Assembly (NCBI GenBank): GCA_963727765.1
Contig: CAVSGZ010000004.1
Location: 62,001-126,000, forward strand
DNA length: 64,000 bases
From: FEN-299 sp963727765
GTDB lineage: Bacteria; Acidobacteriota; Vicinamibacteria; Vicinamibacterales; Fen-181
Direction: 5' to 3'
Positions within the stretch are counted from its first letter, which is position 1, and each line of letters starts with the position of its first letter. Of this stretch, positions 37,750 through 48,621 are shown piece by piece. A program made the position numbers and the translations under genes. The notes beneath the pieces were generated by a model. The model was given only the letters and a program-made list of their open reading frames with translations. It was not told the DNA's origin and made no database searches.

Positions 37750-37778
37750 ACCAGGTCTTGTGAGTGCCCTAAAAAGCA

Positions 37779-37794
37779 AGCACAATATGTGGTA
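37779..37794 (+). promoter_or_regulatory. Possible NrdR-like box upstream of the nrdJ promoter
   Basis: CACAATATGTG, a near-palindrome with the A/T-rich core and flanking CACA/TGTG seen in NrdR boxes, 13 bp upstream of the -35. NrdR sites normally occur as a pair about 31 bp apart; a second, weaker CAAAATATTGG lies ~78 bp upstream, not at that spacing. Low confidence. Confidence 0.3.
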
Positions 37795-37803
37795 GATCAC
37801 CGC

Positions 37804-37832
37804 TTGACAAACGAGTGACCGTCGTCCATATT
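37804..37832 (+). promoter_or_regulatory. nrdJ promoter
   Basis: TTGACA (37804-37809), a 17-bp spacer and CATATT (37827-37832). This is the best -35 in the window. Start of transcription near 37839 leaves a 5' leader of about 234 nt before nrdJ. Confidence 0.75.
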
Positions 37833-37838
37833 TGCCCT

Positions 37839-38072
37839 CTGCCGTGAGCGCCCCCACCGGGTGGATCCCAGCTGCCCGATCGTTCACGGAAGGTCGGTTC
37901 GTCTGGACCCCACGGCTGCCCGTTGGCGCCGGGCGGCCCACGATCGGGAGCACGCAGGGGTCGAACCAGATGCGCGCGGCTTCGAACGGACCTGTCAGCG
38001 CTCGTGGTGTCGCTTGCTCGTTGTGAACGGTGTGTGTCCGAGGGGCACGGACCCGCCGATGCGGAGGGTGGT
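37839..38072 (+). promoter_or_regulatory. Long structured 5' leader of nrdJ
   Basis: About 234 nt of non-coding leader. CCGTGA (37842-37847) pairs with TCACGG (37884-37889), enclosing CCACC-GG-GTGG. CCCGATCG (37875-37882), inside that loop, is perfectly complementary to CGATCGGG (37941-37948) further on. GACCCC (around 37906-37911) can pair with GGGGTC (37957-37962). The overlapping pairings imply a pseudoknot or alternative folds, as in a riboswitch. A cobalamin riboswitch would make sense for a B12-dependent enzyme, but its B12 box is not recognisable. Confidence 0.5.
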
Positions 38073-40893
<2,821 letters not shown>

Positions 40894-40902
40894 AGGACCC
40901 GC

Positions 40903-41295
40903 TCACGTGATCGTCCGGCGGCGCTCGGTGCGGGCTCCCGCATACGCGAGCGCCGCCAGCCCCGCCGCGATGACGCCCCGCACCACCTGCGGTGTCACCA
41001 GGATGTCCCCGTAGAAGTGCATGTCGTTGTGCAGGGACAGGGCTTGCAGCGCGGACAGCGCGCTCACGGCAAGCGCCAGCCCCCCCGGGATGCGCAGGCG
41101 CACCAGCACCGACGAGGTCAGCAAGAGCAGGCCGAACACGGCCAGCGCCGCGTCGGCCCACCAGTCGAGGCCGGGCGACCGGAACGCGTCGTAGGCGCCG
41201 AGACCAACCGAGTACAGCCCGTAGGCGGCAAGGCCCAACGTGGCCGCCGTCAGCAGCGGCGCTCCCTCCGGCGTCGTGTCTCGAGCGTCTTTCAT
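40903..41295 (-). CDS. Small membrane protein of unknown function
   Basis: A 130-residue protein with about four hydrophobic segments (AATLGLAAYGLYSVGLGAY; ALAVFGLLLLTSSVLV; GLALAVSALSALQAL; VVRGVIAAGLAALAYAG). No family recognised. ATG 41295 is used, with GACGGGACGGC upstream; ATG 41322/41325 are in-frame alternatives. It is divergent from the hydrolase gene with a 36-bp shared gap, and ends 9 bp from nrdJ. Confidence 0.7.
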   Translation of the reverse strand: MKDARDTTPEGAPLLTAATLGLAAYGLYSVGLGAYDAFRSPGLDWWADAALAVFGLLLLTSSVLVRLRIPGGLALAVSALSALQALSLHNDMHFYGDILVTPQVVRGVIAAGLAALAYAGARTERRRTIT

Positions 41296-41316
41296 GCCGT
41301 CCCGTCCGTCTTCCGC

Positions 41317-41322
41317 TATCAT
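41317..41322 (+). promoter_or_regulatory. -10 box TATCAT of the hydrolase gene
   Basis: TATCAT 9 nt before ATG 41332, within the 36-bp divergent gap. No RBS lies between, suggesting a leaderless or near-leaderless mRNA. Confidence 0.45.
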
Positions 41323-41331
41323 CATCTTACG

Positions 41332-42147
41332 ATGCACGCCGAGTTTTGCCACCTGGGCCGGATGATCGGCTACCTCGACGTCGAGGGGCCCGGGCCGTCG
41401 CACCACGCGCTGGTGCTGCTGCACGCCTTCCCGCTCGCCGCGGAGATGTGGCGGCCGCAGCTCGACACGATCCCGGCCGGCTGGCGCGTCGTGGCGCCGG
41501 ACTTTCGCGGCTTCGGGGCGTCGTCGGCCGATGCACCGTCGGGGGCGGTGTCGATCGACGACTATGCGCGCGACGTGCTGGCGCTGCTCGATCATCTCGA
41601 ACTGCACCGGGTGGTGGTCGGCGGCAACTCGATGGGCGGGTATGCGGCGTTCGGTGTGATCCGGCTGGCCGCGGAGCGGGTGAAGGGGCTGGTGCTCTCA
41701 GGCACCAGGGCGGAAGCGGACACCGACGCGGCGCGCGCGGACCGCGCGGTGATGCTGGAGATCCTGGCGCGGGGCGGGGTGGCCGCCGTGTGGGAGCGGA
41801 TGCTGCCAGGCCTGCTCGGCGCGACGACCAGGAAGTCGAGGCCGGAGGTCGTGGATCGGGTTCGCCGCCTGGTGCTCGCGCAGCACACCGAGGGCGTCAG
41901 GCGCGCCGTCGAGCGGCTGGCCTCGCGCCCCGACTCCACGCCGTTGCTTTCCGTCATCGGGTGCCCCACGCTGGTCATCGTCGGGGAAGAGGATCGGATC
42001 ATCGACGTCGAGACCGCGCGCCGCCTGCACGACAGGATTCCGAGCGCCGAGATGGCGATCATCCGCGGCGCGGGGCATCTGCCGGGCCTGGAGCAACCGC
42101 ACGAGTTCAACGCGATCCTCGGACGCTTCCTGGCGGCCAGGTTTTAG
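41332..42147 (+). CDS. Alpha/beta-fold hydrolase
   Basis: A 271-residue serine hydrolase. The nucleophile elbow is GGNSMGGYAAFG, the oxyanion region LLHAFPLAAEMW, the catalytic Asp probably in VIVGEEDRIIDVETA and the His in IRGAGHLPGLEQP. The cap domain is small. It resembles 3-oxoadipate enol-lactonase or pimeloyl-type esterases, but the substrate is not predicted. The start MHAEFCHLGRMIGYL at 41332 follows a -10 box; ATG at 41362 (MIGYLDVEG) is an alternative. Confidence 0.88.
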   Translation: MHAEFCHLGRMIGYLDVEGPGPSHHALVLLHAFPLAAEMWRPQLDTIPAGWRVVAPDFRGFGASSADAPSGAVSIDDYARDVLALLDHLELHRVVVGGNSMGGYAAFGVIRLAAERVKGLVLSGTRAEADTDAARADRAVMLEILARGGVAAVWERMLPGLLGATTRKSRPEVVDRVRRLVLAQHTEGVRRAVERLASRPDSTPLLSVIGCPTLVIVGEEDRIIDVETARRLHDRIPSAEMAIIRGAGHLPGLEQPHEFNAILGRFLAARF

Positions 42148-42179
42148 CGCGGGCCCACGAGTCGCGGGCCGGATCGAAT

Positions 42180-42959
42180 ATGGACCTCCAACTCACCGAC
42201 AAGATCGTCCTCATCACCGGCTCGAGCCGCGGGCTCGGACTGGCAAGCGCCCGCGCGCTCGTTGCCGAGGGCTGCCGCGTGTGTCTCTGCGCCCGCGGGG
42301 AAGAGGCTCTGCAGCAGGCGGCCGCGGAGCTGGCCGCCGTCGCGTCCGGGCCCGATGCCGTGCTGGCGGTGGCCGCGGACCTGACAACCGAGCGCGGCAT
42401 CGACGAGGTGTTCGGGCGGACGTTCGAGCGGTTCGGCGGCATCGACATCCTGGTCAACAGCCTGGGCCTGGCGCGTGGCGCCGGTATCACCGACACGACC
42501 GACGCCGAGTGGCAGGAGGCGTTCGACTCGACGCTCTACCCGGCCATCCGCGCCAGCCGGCTCGCCGTGCCTTCAATGCGCGCGCGTGGCGGAGGGGCGA
42601 TCGTGATGATCGCGTCGATCTACGGACGGGAGTCGGGCGGCCGGATGACCTACAACGCGGTGAAGGCCGCCGAGATCAGCCTCGCCAAGGCGATGGCGCA
42701 GCAGCTGGCCCGCGACAACATCCGTGTCAACAGCGTCGCGCCGGGCTCGATCTCTTTCCCCGGCGGGTCCTGGTGGAAGCGCCAGCAGACCGACCCGGAG
42801 GGGATGACCGAGTTCGTCCGCCGCGAGCTGCCGTTCGGCCGGTTCGGCCGCGCCGAGGAAGTCGGCGACGTCGTGGCGTTTCTCGCGTCGCCCCGGGCGA
42901 GTTGGATCAGCGGGGCCAGCGTCACCGTCGACGGCTGCCAGTCGCGGTCGCTGTTCTGA
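42180..42959 (+). CDS. Short-chain dehydrogenase/reductase
   Basis: A 259-residue SDR. NAD(P) binding is by TGSSRGLGLASARAL near the start, and VNSLGLARGAG follows. The catalytic triad is Ser in IASIYGRESGG, Tyr-x3-Lys in TYNAVKAAEI, plus the usual Asn. The C-terminus (SWISGASVTVDGCQSRSLF) is typical of the FabG-like group. Arg in CARGEE after beta-2 suggests NADP preference. The substrate is unknown. galK follows 23 bp later. Confidence 0.92.
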   Translation: MDLQLTDKIVLITGSSRGLGLASARALVAEGCRVCLCARGEEALQQAAAELAAVASGPDAVLAVAADLTTERGIDEVFGRTFERFGGIDILVNSLGLARGAGITDTTDAEWQEAFDSTLYPAIRASRLAVPSMRARGGGAIVMIASIYGRESGGRMTYNAVKAAEISLAKAMAQQLARDNIRVNSVAPGSISFPGGSWWKRQQTDPEGMTEFVRRELPFGRFGRAEEVGDVVAFLASPRASWISGASVTVDGCQSRSLF

Positions 42960-42982
42960 CGGCGGGGCGAGGTGTCGTGCTC

Positions 42983-44074
42983 ATGACGTTCGAAGAACTC
43001 TTCGGCGCGGCGCCCTCGATCCGCGCGTCCGCCCCCGGCCGCGTCAACCTGATCGGCGAGCACACCGACTACAACGGCGGCTACGTGCTGCCCACCACCA
43101 TCCCACAGCGGACGACGGTGGAGCTGCGGCCACGGCCGGGCGGCGCGATCCGCGCGCTCAGCGTGAACGTCGGCCAGCAGTCGCCCTTCAGCTACATCGT
43201 CGGCACCGAGAGGCGCCGCGGCCGGTGGACCGATTACCTGCAGGGGATCACCTGGGTGCTCGGCCGGGCCGGTTTCGCGGTGGGCGGCGCCGACATCCGC
43301 GTGACCTCGACCGTGCCGCTCGGCAGCGGCCTCTCGTCGAGCGCGGCGCTCGAGATCGCGCTGCTGCGCGCCTTTCGGGAGGCCTACGCGCTGCCCATCG
43401 ACGACGTGCAGATGGCTAGGCTCGGGCAGCGGGCGGAAAACGAGTTCGTCGGGGCGCCGGTCGGCGTGATGGACCAGATGGCGTGCACACTGGCCGGGGA
43501 CGGCCAGGCGCTGTTCCTCGACGCGCGCTCGCTCGAGTGGACGCTCGTGCCTGTGCCCGCTTCGTGCGAGCTGGTGGTCCTCAACTCGGGTGTCGCGCAC
43601 AGCCACGCGAGGGGCGACTACCGGACCCGACGGGCCGAGTGCGAGGAAGCCGCGCGGCGGCTCGGGGTGGCCGCGCTTCGCGACCTCGCGGCGCAGGACC
43701 TGCCGCAAGTCATGAGCCTGCCTGAGCCACTCGGGCGGCGGGCACGGCATGTGGTGACCGAGGACGACCGGGTGCTGGCGGCCGTCGCGGCGCTGAGGGC
43801 GGGCCACGTTCAGACGCTCGGCCAGCTGTTCTACGCCTCGCACGAGTCGATGCGCGACGACTACGAGGTGTCCGTCCCGGAAATCGACCTGATGGTCGAG
43901 CTGGCGCGTGCGACGCCTGACGTCTACGGTGCCCGCCTGACCGGCGGGGGATTCGGCGGGTCAGTGGTCATGCTGGTCCATCCCGGGCGCGGCAGTGCCG
44001 TCGCAGGGGCCGTAGCGGCCGAATACGCCACGAGGTCTGGCAGGATGCCGACCGTACTGGTGCCCTTCTCTTAA
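42983..44074 (+). CDS. galK: Galactokinase
   Basis: A 363-residue GHMP kinase that phosphorylates galactose. Galactokinase signature GRVNLIGEHTDYNGG near the N-terminus; ATP-binding PLGSGLSSSAALEIALL; catalytic VGVMDQMA; third GHMP motif ARLTGGGFGGSVVML. The length is slightly below the usual 380-390. The start is ATG 42983 (MTFEELF) with GGGCGAGG about 12 nt upstream. galM is 18 kb away, so the Leloir genes are dispersed here. An inverted repeat follows the stop. Confidence 0.95.
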   Translation: MTFEELFGAAPSIRASAPGRVNLIGEHTDYNGGYVLPTTIPQRTTVELRPRPGGAIRALSVNVGQQSPFSYIVGTERRRGRWTDYLQGITWVLGRAGFAVGGADIRVTSTVPLGSGLSSSAALEIALLRAFREAYALPIDDVQMARLGQRAENEFVGAPVGVMDQMACTLAGDGQALFLDARSLEWTLVPVPASCELVVLNSGVAHSHARGDYRTRRAECEEAARRLGVAALRDLAAQDLPQVMSLPEPLGRRARHVVTEDDRVLAAVAALRAGHVQTLGQLFYASHESMRDDYEVSVPEIDLMVELARATPDVYGARLTGGGFGGSVVMLVHPGRGSAVAGAVAAEYATRSGRMPTVLVPFS

Positions 44075-44085
44075 TTTTCTCCTTT

Positions 44086-44110
44086 CGCCTCTTGATCGTC
44101 TCAAGAGGCG
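44086..44110. promoter_or_regulatory. 10-bp perfect inverted repeat over the mrfA promoter
   Basis: CGCCTCTTGA, 5-bp gap, TCAAGAGGCG. It covers the -35 of the downstream promoter and half its spacer, a classic repressor-operator position. A galK terminator without a T-run is the alternative. Confidence 0.55.
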
Positions 44111-44120
44111 CTGGTACGAT
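44092..44120 (+). promoter_or_regulatory. Promoter of the mrfA-mrfB pair
   Basis: TTGATC (44092-44097), 17-bp spacer, TACGAT (44115-44120). ATG 44129 begins 8 nt after the -10, with no RBS, so the mRNA should be leaderless. Confidence 0.7.
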
Positions 44121-44128
44121 CGCTCACC

Positions 44129-46723
44129 ATGACCAGACCCACGCGCGGCAACGGGGACGAACACCGTCACGAGAACGACCGCGTCACGCTGCGCGAGAAG
44201 GGCGCCGCCTCGCGCGAGCAGGCGCTGCAGGCGGCCATCCATCAGTTGGTCCCCTCATGGTATCAGGACCGGGCTGACAGCCCCGACGAGGTCATCACCG
44301 CGATTCGCCGCATGCCGGCCGCCGAGGCCCGGCTGGCGCCCGTCCCTGAAGGGGTCGACCCGCGCCTGGTCGCGGCGCTGAAGAGCCATGGCGTCGGCGA
44401 GCTGTACACGCACCAGGCCGAGGCCGTCTCGCACGCGCTCGCCGGCCAGAGCGTCGTGGTCACCACGCCGACGGCGTCGGGCAAGACGCTCTGCTACAAC
44501 ATCCCCGTCCTCAACTCGGTCCTGCACGACCCGTCCACGCGGGCGCTCTACCTGTTTCCAACCAAGGCGCTCGCGCAGGACCAGCTGGCCGAGCTCGACC
44601 GCCTGGCGCAGGTGATCAACGAGGCCGCGGGCCTCGACCTCGGCGTGTTCACCTACGACGGCGACACGCCGCAGGACGCGCGGCGGTCCATTCGCGCGCG
44701 GGCCCAGGTGATCCTCACCAACCCCGACATGCTGCACTCAGGGATCCTGCCGCACCACCCGAAGTGGGCCCGGCTGTTCGAGAACCTGCGCTTCATCGTG
44801 ATCGACGAGCTGCACGCGTACCGCGGCATCTTCGGCAGCCACCTAGCGAACGTGCTGCGCCGGCTCCGCCGCATCTGCCAGCACTACGGCTCCGACCCGG
44901 TCTTCATCTGCTCGTCTGCCACGATTGCCAACCCGCGGGAGCTGGCCGAGCGGCTGACCGAGCGCCCGTTCGAGCTGGTGGAGGAGAGCGGTGCCCCGCG
45001 CGGCGAGAAGTTCTTCTTCTTCGTCAACCCGCCGATCGTCAACCGCCAGCTCGGCATCCGCCGCTCGTACACGCAGGAAGCCCGGCGCGTCGCGCTCGAG
45101 TTCCTGCGCCGGGGCCTGCAGGTGATCGTGTTCGCGCAGAGCCGGCTGGTCACCGAGATCCTCACGCGTTACCTGAAGGACACGATCCAGGGTCCGCCGG
45201 GTGCGGACGAAGCGGTGCGGGGCTACCGGGGAGGCTATCTGCCCAACCGGCGGCGGGAAATCGAGAAGGGGCTGCGCGACGGCGAGGTGCGCGCCGTTGT
45301 CGCCACGAGCGCGCTCGAGCTGGGGATCGACATCGGTGCGCTCGACGTGGCAGTGCTGGCGGGCTATCCGGGCACCATCGCCGCGACCTGGCAGCGCGCG
45401 GGCCGCGCCGGCCGCCGCGCGGGCCAGTCGGCCGCCGTGCTCGTGGCCAGCAGCGCCCCGCTCGATCAGTACGTCGTTCGAAACCCGTCGTACTTCTTCG
45501 ACGCATCGCCCGAACACGCGCTCATCAATCCCGACAACCTGCAGATCCTGCTGGCGCACATCAAGTGCGCCGCCTTCGAGCTGCCGTTCGGCGCCCGCGA
45601 GGTGTTCGGACGCGAGAGCGTGCAGGACATCCTCCAGATCCTCTCCGAGGAAGGGCTCGTGCACCTGGCGGAAGGGCAGGGCCCCGACGAGGAGGCGCAC
45701 TGGCACTGGACGAGCGAATCGTACCCGGCCGACGCGATCAGCCTCCGGTCGGTGTCGTCGGACAACTTCGTGGTCGTGGACAACACCGACCACACGCGCG
45801 TCATTGGCGAGACCGATTTCACGAGCGCCCCTTCGACGCTTCACGAGAAGGCGATCTACATCGTCGAAGGTACGCTCTACCAGGTGGAGAAGCTCGATTT
45901 CGAGAACCGGAAGGCGTTCGTCCGCAAAGTGGAGTGCGACTACTACACCGACGCGATCCGCTACGACCGGGTGACGATTCTGGATACGTTCGACACCGCC
46001 CCGGTCGGTCCTCCGGTTCAGATAGCGCAGGGCGCCTCTGCCGATCGTCAGAATCAGATAGCGCAGGGCTTCAGCCCTGCGCCACGCCCGCCCCTCTGGT
46101 CCCACGGCGAGGTCCACGTCGTCTCGCGCGTGGTCGGTTTCAAGAAGATCAAGTTCTACACCAACGAGAACGTCGGTTCGGGCGAACTGGACCTGCCCGA
46201 GCAGGAGATGCACACGACCGGTTGCTGGTTCACCATCCCCCGCGCCGTGATGACGTCGCTGCCCTACGGCGGCGACGATCGGCGGGACGGCGTCATCGGC
46301 CTCGCCTTCGCCCTGCGCCAGGTCGCGCAGCTGCTGCTGATGTGCGACCGTCACGACATCGGCGTGTCGATCGGCAACGGAGGCGCGCCTGACGTGCCGC
46401 AGGAAGCTGCGCTCACCGGCGGGGAACTCGGCCCGGCCGGCGCGTCGGGCGCGGTGGCGCGAGTCGGACGCGGGCGCGTCGCCGGCCAGGCGCCGGTCGA
46501 TTACGACGAGCCGCGCGTGTTCGTCTACGACAATTACCCGGGCGGCATCGGGTTGTCCGAGCCGCTGTTCTCGATGCGGCAGGCGCTCGTCGAGAAGACG
46601 CGCGATCTCATCGCCACCTGCCCCTGCCCGTCGGGCTGCCCGTCGTGCGTCGGGCCGCTCGGCGAAGTCGGGCTTCTGGCCAAGAGCGTCGCGCTCGACA
46701 TCCTCGCGCGCGTTTCCCCGTAG
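44129..46723 (+). CDS. mrfA: MrfA-like DEAD/DEAH helicase for DNA repair
   Basis: An 864-residue superfamily-2 helicase. Walker A TPTASGKTLCYN; DEVH-type box IDELHAYRG; motif III CSSATIANP; motif VI QRAGRAGRRAG. The end holds a four-cysteine metal site, TCPCPSGCPSCVG, of the DUF1998-type region that marks MrfA/YprA. In Bacillus, MrfA with exonuclease MrfB repairs mitomycin-damaged DNA independently of UvrABC, and here the MrfB-like gene follows 18 bp later. An in-frame REP-like element (46018-46082) adds about 20 residues (QIAQGASADRQNQIAQGFSP) before the C-terminal domain. It is larger than Bacillus MrfA, partly for that reason. Confidence 0.85.
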   Translation: MTRPTRGNGDEHRHENDRVTLREKGAASREQALQAAIHQLVPSWYQDRADSPDEVITAIRRMPAAEARLAPVPEGVDPRLVAALKSHGVGELYTHQAEAVSHALAGQSVVVTTPTASGKTLCYNIPVLNSVLHDPSTRALYLFPTKALAQDQLAELDRLAQVINEAAGLDLGVFTYDGDTPQDARRSIRARAQVILTNPDMLHSGILPHHPKWARLFENLRFIVIDELHAYRGIFGSHLANVLRRLRRICQHYGSDPVFICSSATIANPRELAERLTERPFELVEESGAPRGEKFFFFVNPPIVNRQLGIRRSYTQEARRVALEFLRRGLQVIVFAQSRLVTEILTRYLKDTIQGPPGADEAVRGYRGGYLPNRRREIEKGLRDGEVRAVVATSALELGIDIGALDVAVLAGYPGTIAATWQRAGRAGRRAGQSAAVLVASSAPLDQYVVRNPSYFFDASPEHALINPDNLQILLAHIKCAAFELPFGAREVFGRESVQDILQILSEEGLVHLAEGQGPDEEAHWHWTSESYPADAISLRSVSSDNFVVVDNTDHTRVIGETDFTSAPSTLHEKAIYIVEGTLYQVEKLDFENRKAFVRKVECDYYTDAIRYDRVTILDTFDTAPVGPPVQIAQGASADRQNQIAQGFSPAPRPPLWSHGEVHVVSRVVGFKKIKFYTNENVGSGELDLPEQEMHTTGCWFTIPRAVMTSLPYGGDDRRDGVIGLAFALRQVAQLLLMCDRHDIGVSIGNGGAPDVPQEAALTGGELGPAGASGAVARVGRGRVAGQAPVDYDEPRVFVYDNYPGGIGLSEPLFSMRQALVEKTRDLIATCPCPSGCPSCVGPLGEVGLLAKSVALDILARVSP
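46018..46082. repeat. REP-like palindrome and direct repeat inside mrfA
   Basis: A 16-bp direct repeat (TCAGATAGCGCAGGGC) at 46018-46033 and 46054-46069, the second copy running into a perfect 10-bp palindrome: GCGCAGGGCT (46061-46070), TC, and its complement (46073-46082). It is read in frame as part of the helicase. Confidence 0.85.
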
Positions 46724-46728
46724 GCCCT

Positions 46729-46734
46729 TAGAAT
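46729..46734 (+). promoter_or_regulatory. -10 box TAGAAT 7 nt before the mrfB start
   Basis: TAGAAT, 7 nt, then GTG 46742 with no RBS. This could be an internal promoter giving a leaderless mrfB mRNA. Confidence 0.45.
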
Positions 46735-46741
46735 CGATCCT

Positions 46742-48136
46742 GTGGACCGTGCCTCTCTCGCCGCCCGCATCCAGGAGATCCTGAAGAACAGGGAGACGCC
46801 TGCGCAGGCCGGAGGTGCGCCGAACCGGCCCGCGCCGCGCGTGGCGGAGGGCGACGAGGAAGCGGTGTTTGCCGCGCGCTGTGCGGCCGCCGAAGCGTCG
46901 GCGGGCGTTCTCGACGTGCTGGGCGCCACCGCCCTCGACGGCGCGCACGGCCCTTGCGTCGTCGTGGATCGTCACTACCCGGCCTCGCAGGCGCACGGCC
47001 ATCAGCCCATCGACCGCTACCTGTCGGCCGCGAGGGCGTCGCTCGGCGCGCTGCCCTGGTTCCTCGACCGGTACGACCCGGTGGCAGCCGGGCTCGATGC
47101 CGGCGTGAGGCCGCGCCTAGTCTGTTTCGACCTCGAGACCACGGGCCTCAGCGGCGGCGCGGGCACCTACGCGTTCCTCGTGGGGTTCGGCTACTTTGAC
47201 GAGGACGGGTTCCGCACGCGGCAGTTCTTCCTGCGAGGCTACGGCGAGGAGCGCGCGCTGCTGCACGCGGTCGAGGAGGAAATCGCCTCGGTGGGGTCCG
47301 GCGACCGAACGGTGCTCGTGACCTACAACGGCCGCGCCTTCGACGTGCCGCTCATCGACACGCGCTACCAGATGCACCGGCTGAGGCCGCCGTTCGGAAA
47401 GTTGCCGCACGTGGACATGTTGTTCCCGGCGCGGAGACTGTGGAAGAGCAGAGCGCGGGCCGTCAGCCTGTCGGACTCCGCTCCCGGAAGCTGCGCGCTG
47501 ACAGCCATCGAGCGCGACATCCTCGGGCTTCATCGGCAGGACGATGTGCCCGGCTGGGAAATCCCGTCGCGCTACTTCGGCTACACGCGAACCGGCGACG
47601 CGCGCGGGCTGGCCGCCGTGCTGGAGCACAACCGGCTCGACCTAGTGTCGCTCGGCGCGGTGGCAGCGGTGATCCTCGAGATGGCCGGGACCGGCGCGAG
47701 CGTCATGCGCGAGCGTCACGATCACCTGGCTGTCGGCCGGTTGTCCGAGTCTCTCGGCCGCTTGGACGAGGCCGAGCGCTGCTTCGAGGCGGCGGCCGTT
47801 GCCGACGGGACGTTGAATCGAGAGTTGGACGCGACAATCCGCGCCGACGCGCTGCACTGGCTGGCGCTGCACAGGCGACGGGCGCGGCGATTCGACGCCG
47901 CCGCGGAGGCTTGGCTCGAACTGTCGCGGATTCCCGGCATCGACCCCGGTCTTCGCCGCGAGGCGCTCGAGGCGCTGGCCGTCCATCACGAGCACCGGGC
48001 GAAGAACCTCGAGCAGGCCCGCGAATTCGCGCTCTCGGCCCTGCAGCTTGCCGACGATGCCAGGCGGGTGGATGAAGTCAGGCATCGTCTCGGGCGGCTG
48101 TCGAGAAAGCTCGGCGAGGACGCGGGGACGAGCTGA
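46742..48136 (+). CDS. mrfB: MrfB-like RNase H-fold exonuclease with TPR tail
   Basis: A 464-residue DnaQ-like 3'-5' exonuclease of the YprB type. The DEDD motifs begin with FDLETTGLSGGAGTYAF (Asp, Glu), then VTYNGRAFDVPLIDTR (Asp) and LEHNRLDLVSLG with the final Asp. The C-terminal ~130 residues form TPR-like helices (AVGRLSESLGRLDEAERCF; ALAVHHEHRAKNLEQAREF). In Bacillus, MrfB acts with helicase MrfA, and the gene order here is the same. The start GTG 46742 follows the mrfA stop by 18 bp. It ends ~80 bp before the converging rpmE gene. Confidence 0.85.
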   Translation: MDRASLAARIQEILKNRETPAQAGGAPNRPAPRVAEGDEEAVFAARCAAAEASAGVLDVLGATALDGAHGPCVVVDRHYPASQAHGHQPIDRYLSAARASLGALPWFLDRYDPVAAGLDAGVRPRLVCFDLETTGLSGGAGTYAFLVGFGYFDEDGFRTRQFFLRGYGEERALLHAVEEEIASVGSGDRTVLVTYNGRAFDVPLIDTRYQMHRLRPPFGKLPHVDMLFPARRLWKSRARAVSLSDSAPGSCALTAIERDILGLHRQDDVPGWEIPSRYFGYTRTGDARGLAAVLEHNRLDLVSLGAVAAVILEMAGTGASVMRERHDHLAVGRLSESLGRLDEAERCFEAAAVADGTLNRELDATIRADALHWLALHRRRARRFDAAAEAWLELSRIPGIDPGLRREALEALAVHHEHRAKNLEQAREFALSALQLADDARRVDEVRHRLGRLSRKLGEDAGTS

Positions 48137-48214
48137 GACGAGGAACGCCGGCTGGAGAACGCGAAGCGTCCTTCAGTCGGCGTCTACGGGGGAAACGACC
48201 GTGCCTGCGCGGCT

Positions 48215-48493
48215 CTACGCCGTCGGCGCAGCGGCCTCTGGGGCCTTGGCGGACGCCTTCTTCGCCTTCGCGGCCTGCTTGCGGGCCTCGGAGGTCTGCG
48301 CGCCGAACTTCTTCGTGAACCGCTCCACGCGGCCCTCGGTGTCGATCAGCTTCTGGCGGCCGGTGAAGAACGGGTGGCACTGCGAGCAGATTTCCAGCCG
48401 GAGCTCGTCCTTGGTGGACCGGGTCTTCCAGGTCGCCCCGCACGCGCACCGCACTTCGACTTCCTTGTACTTCGGGTGGATACCTTCCTTCAC
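48215..48493 (-). CDS. rpmE: 50S ribosomal protein L31, zinc-binding type
   Basis: A 92-residue L31. It starts at GTG 48493 with AAGGAG six nt upstream, giving MKEGIHPKYKEVEVRCACG; upstream in-frame codons would add unlike residues. The zinc cysteines are CAC and CSQC (RCACGATWKT; EICSQCHPF), so this is the zinc 'C+' form. KLIDTEGRVERFTKKF is typical. A ~25-residue Lys/Ala-rich tail is a non-conserved extension. Confidence 0.94.
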   Translation of the reverse strand: MKEGIHPKYKEVEVRCACGATWKTRSTKDELRLEICSQCHPFFTGRQKLIDTEGRVERFTKKFGAQTSEARKQAAKAKKASAKAPEAAAPTA

Positions 48494-48541
48494 GTCGAGC
48501 TCCTTCAGAGTAGTCCGAACCACCAATTCTATCACAAGGCG

Positions 48542-48611
48542 GCTCATGGCTCAGGACTTAGGGCTCAGGGACGGCCTGAGCCCCTAAGCCTTGAGTCCTG
48601 AGTCTTGAGCC
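48542..48611. repeat. Ten 7-bp degenerate repeats upstream of rpmE
   Basis: Heptamers GCTCATG, GCTCAGG, ACTTAGG, GCTCAGG, GACGGCC, TGAGCCC, CTAAGCC, TTGAGTC, CTGAGTC and TTGAGCC, lying between rpmE and engB. The two halves are partly complementary (CTCAGGACTTAGG versus CCTAAG...CTGAG), so the array can fold on itself. Confidence 0.85.
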
Positions 48612-48621
48612 TGTTGCGCGG

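Noticed and set aside
37839..38072. Cobalamin riboswitch
   Set aside because: GGTGGATCCC and GCTGCC fragments are only loosely like the conserved boxes, and the B12 box is not recognisable. Kept only as an unnamed structured leader.
44340..44356. CCCTGAAGGGG in the mrfA coding start as another REP element
   Set aside because: Only the short core matches; the flanks encode conserved-looking helicase sequence and the second palindrome is absent.
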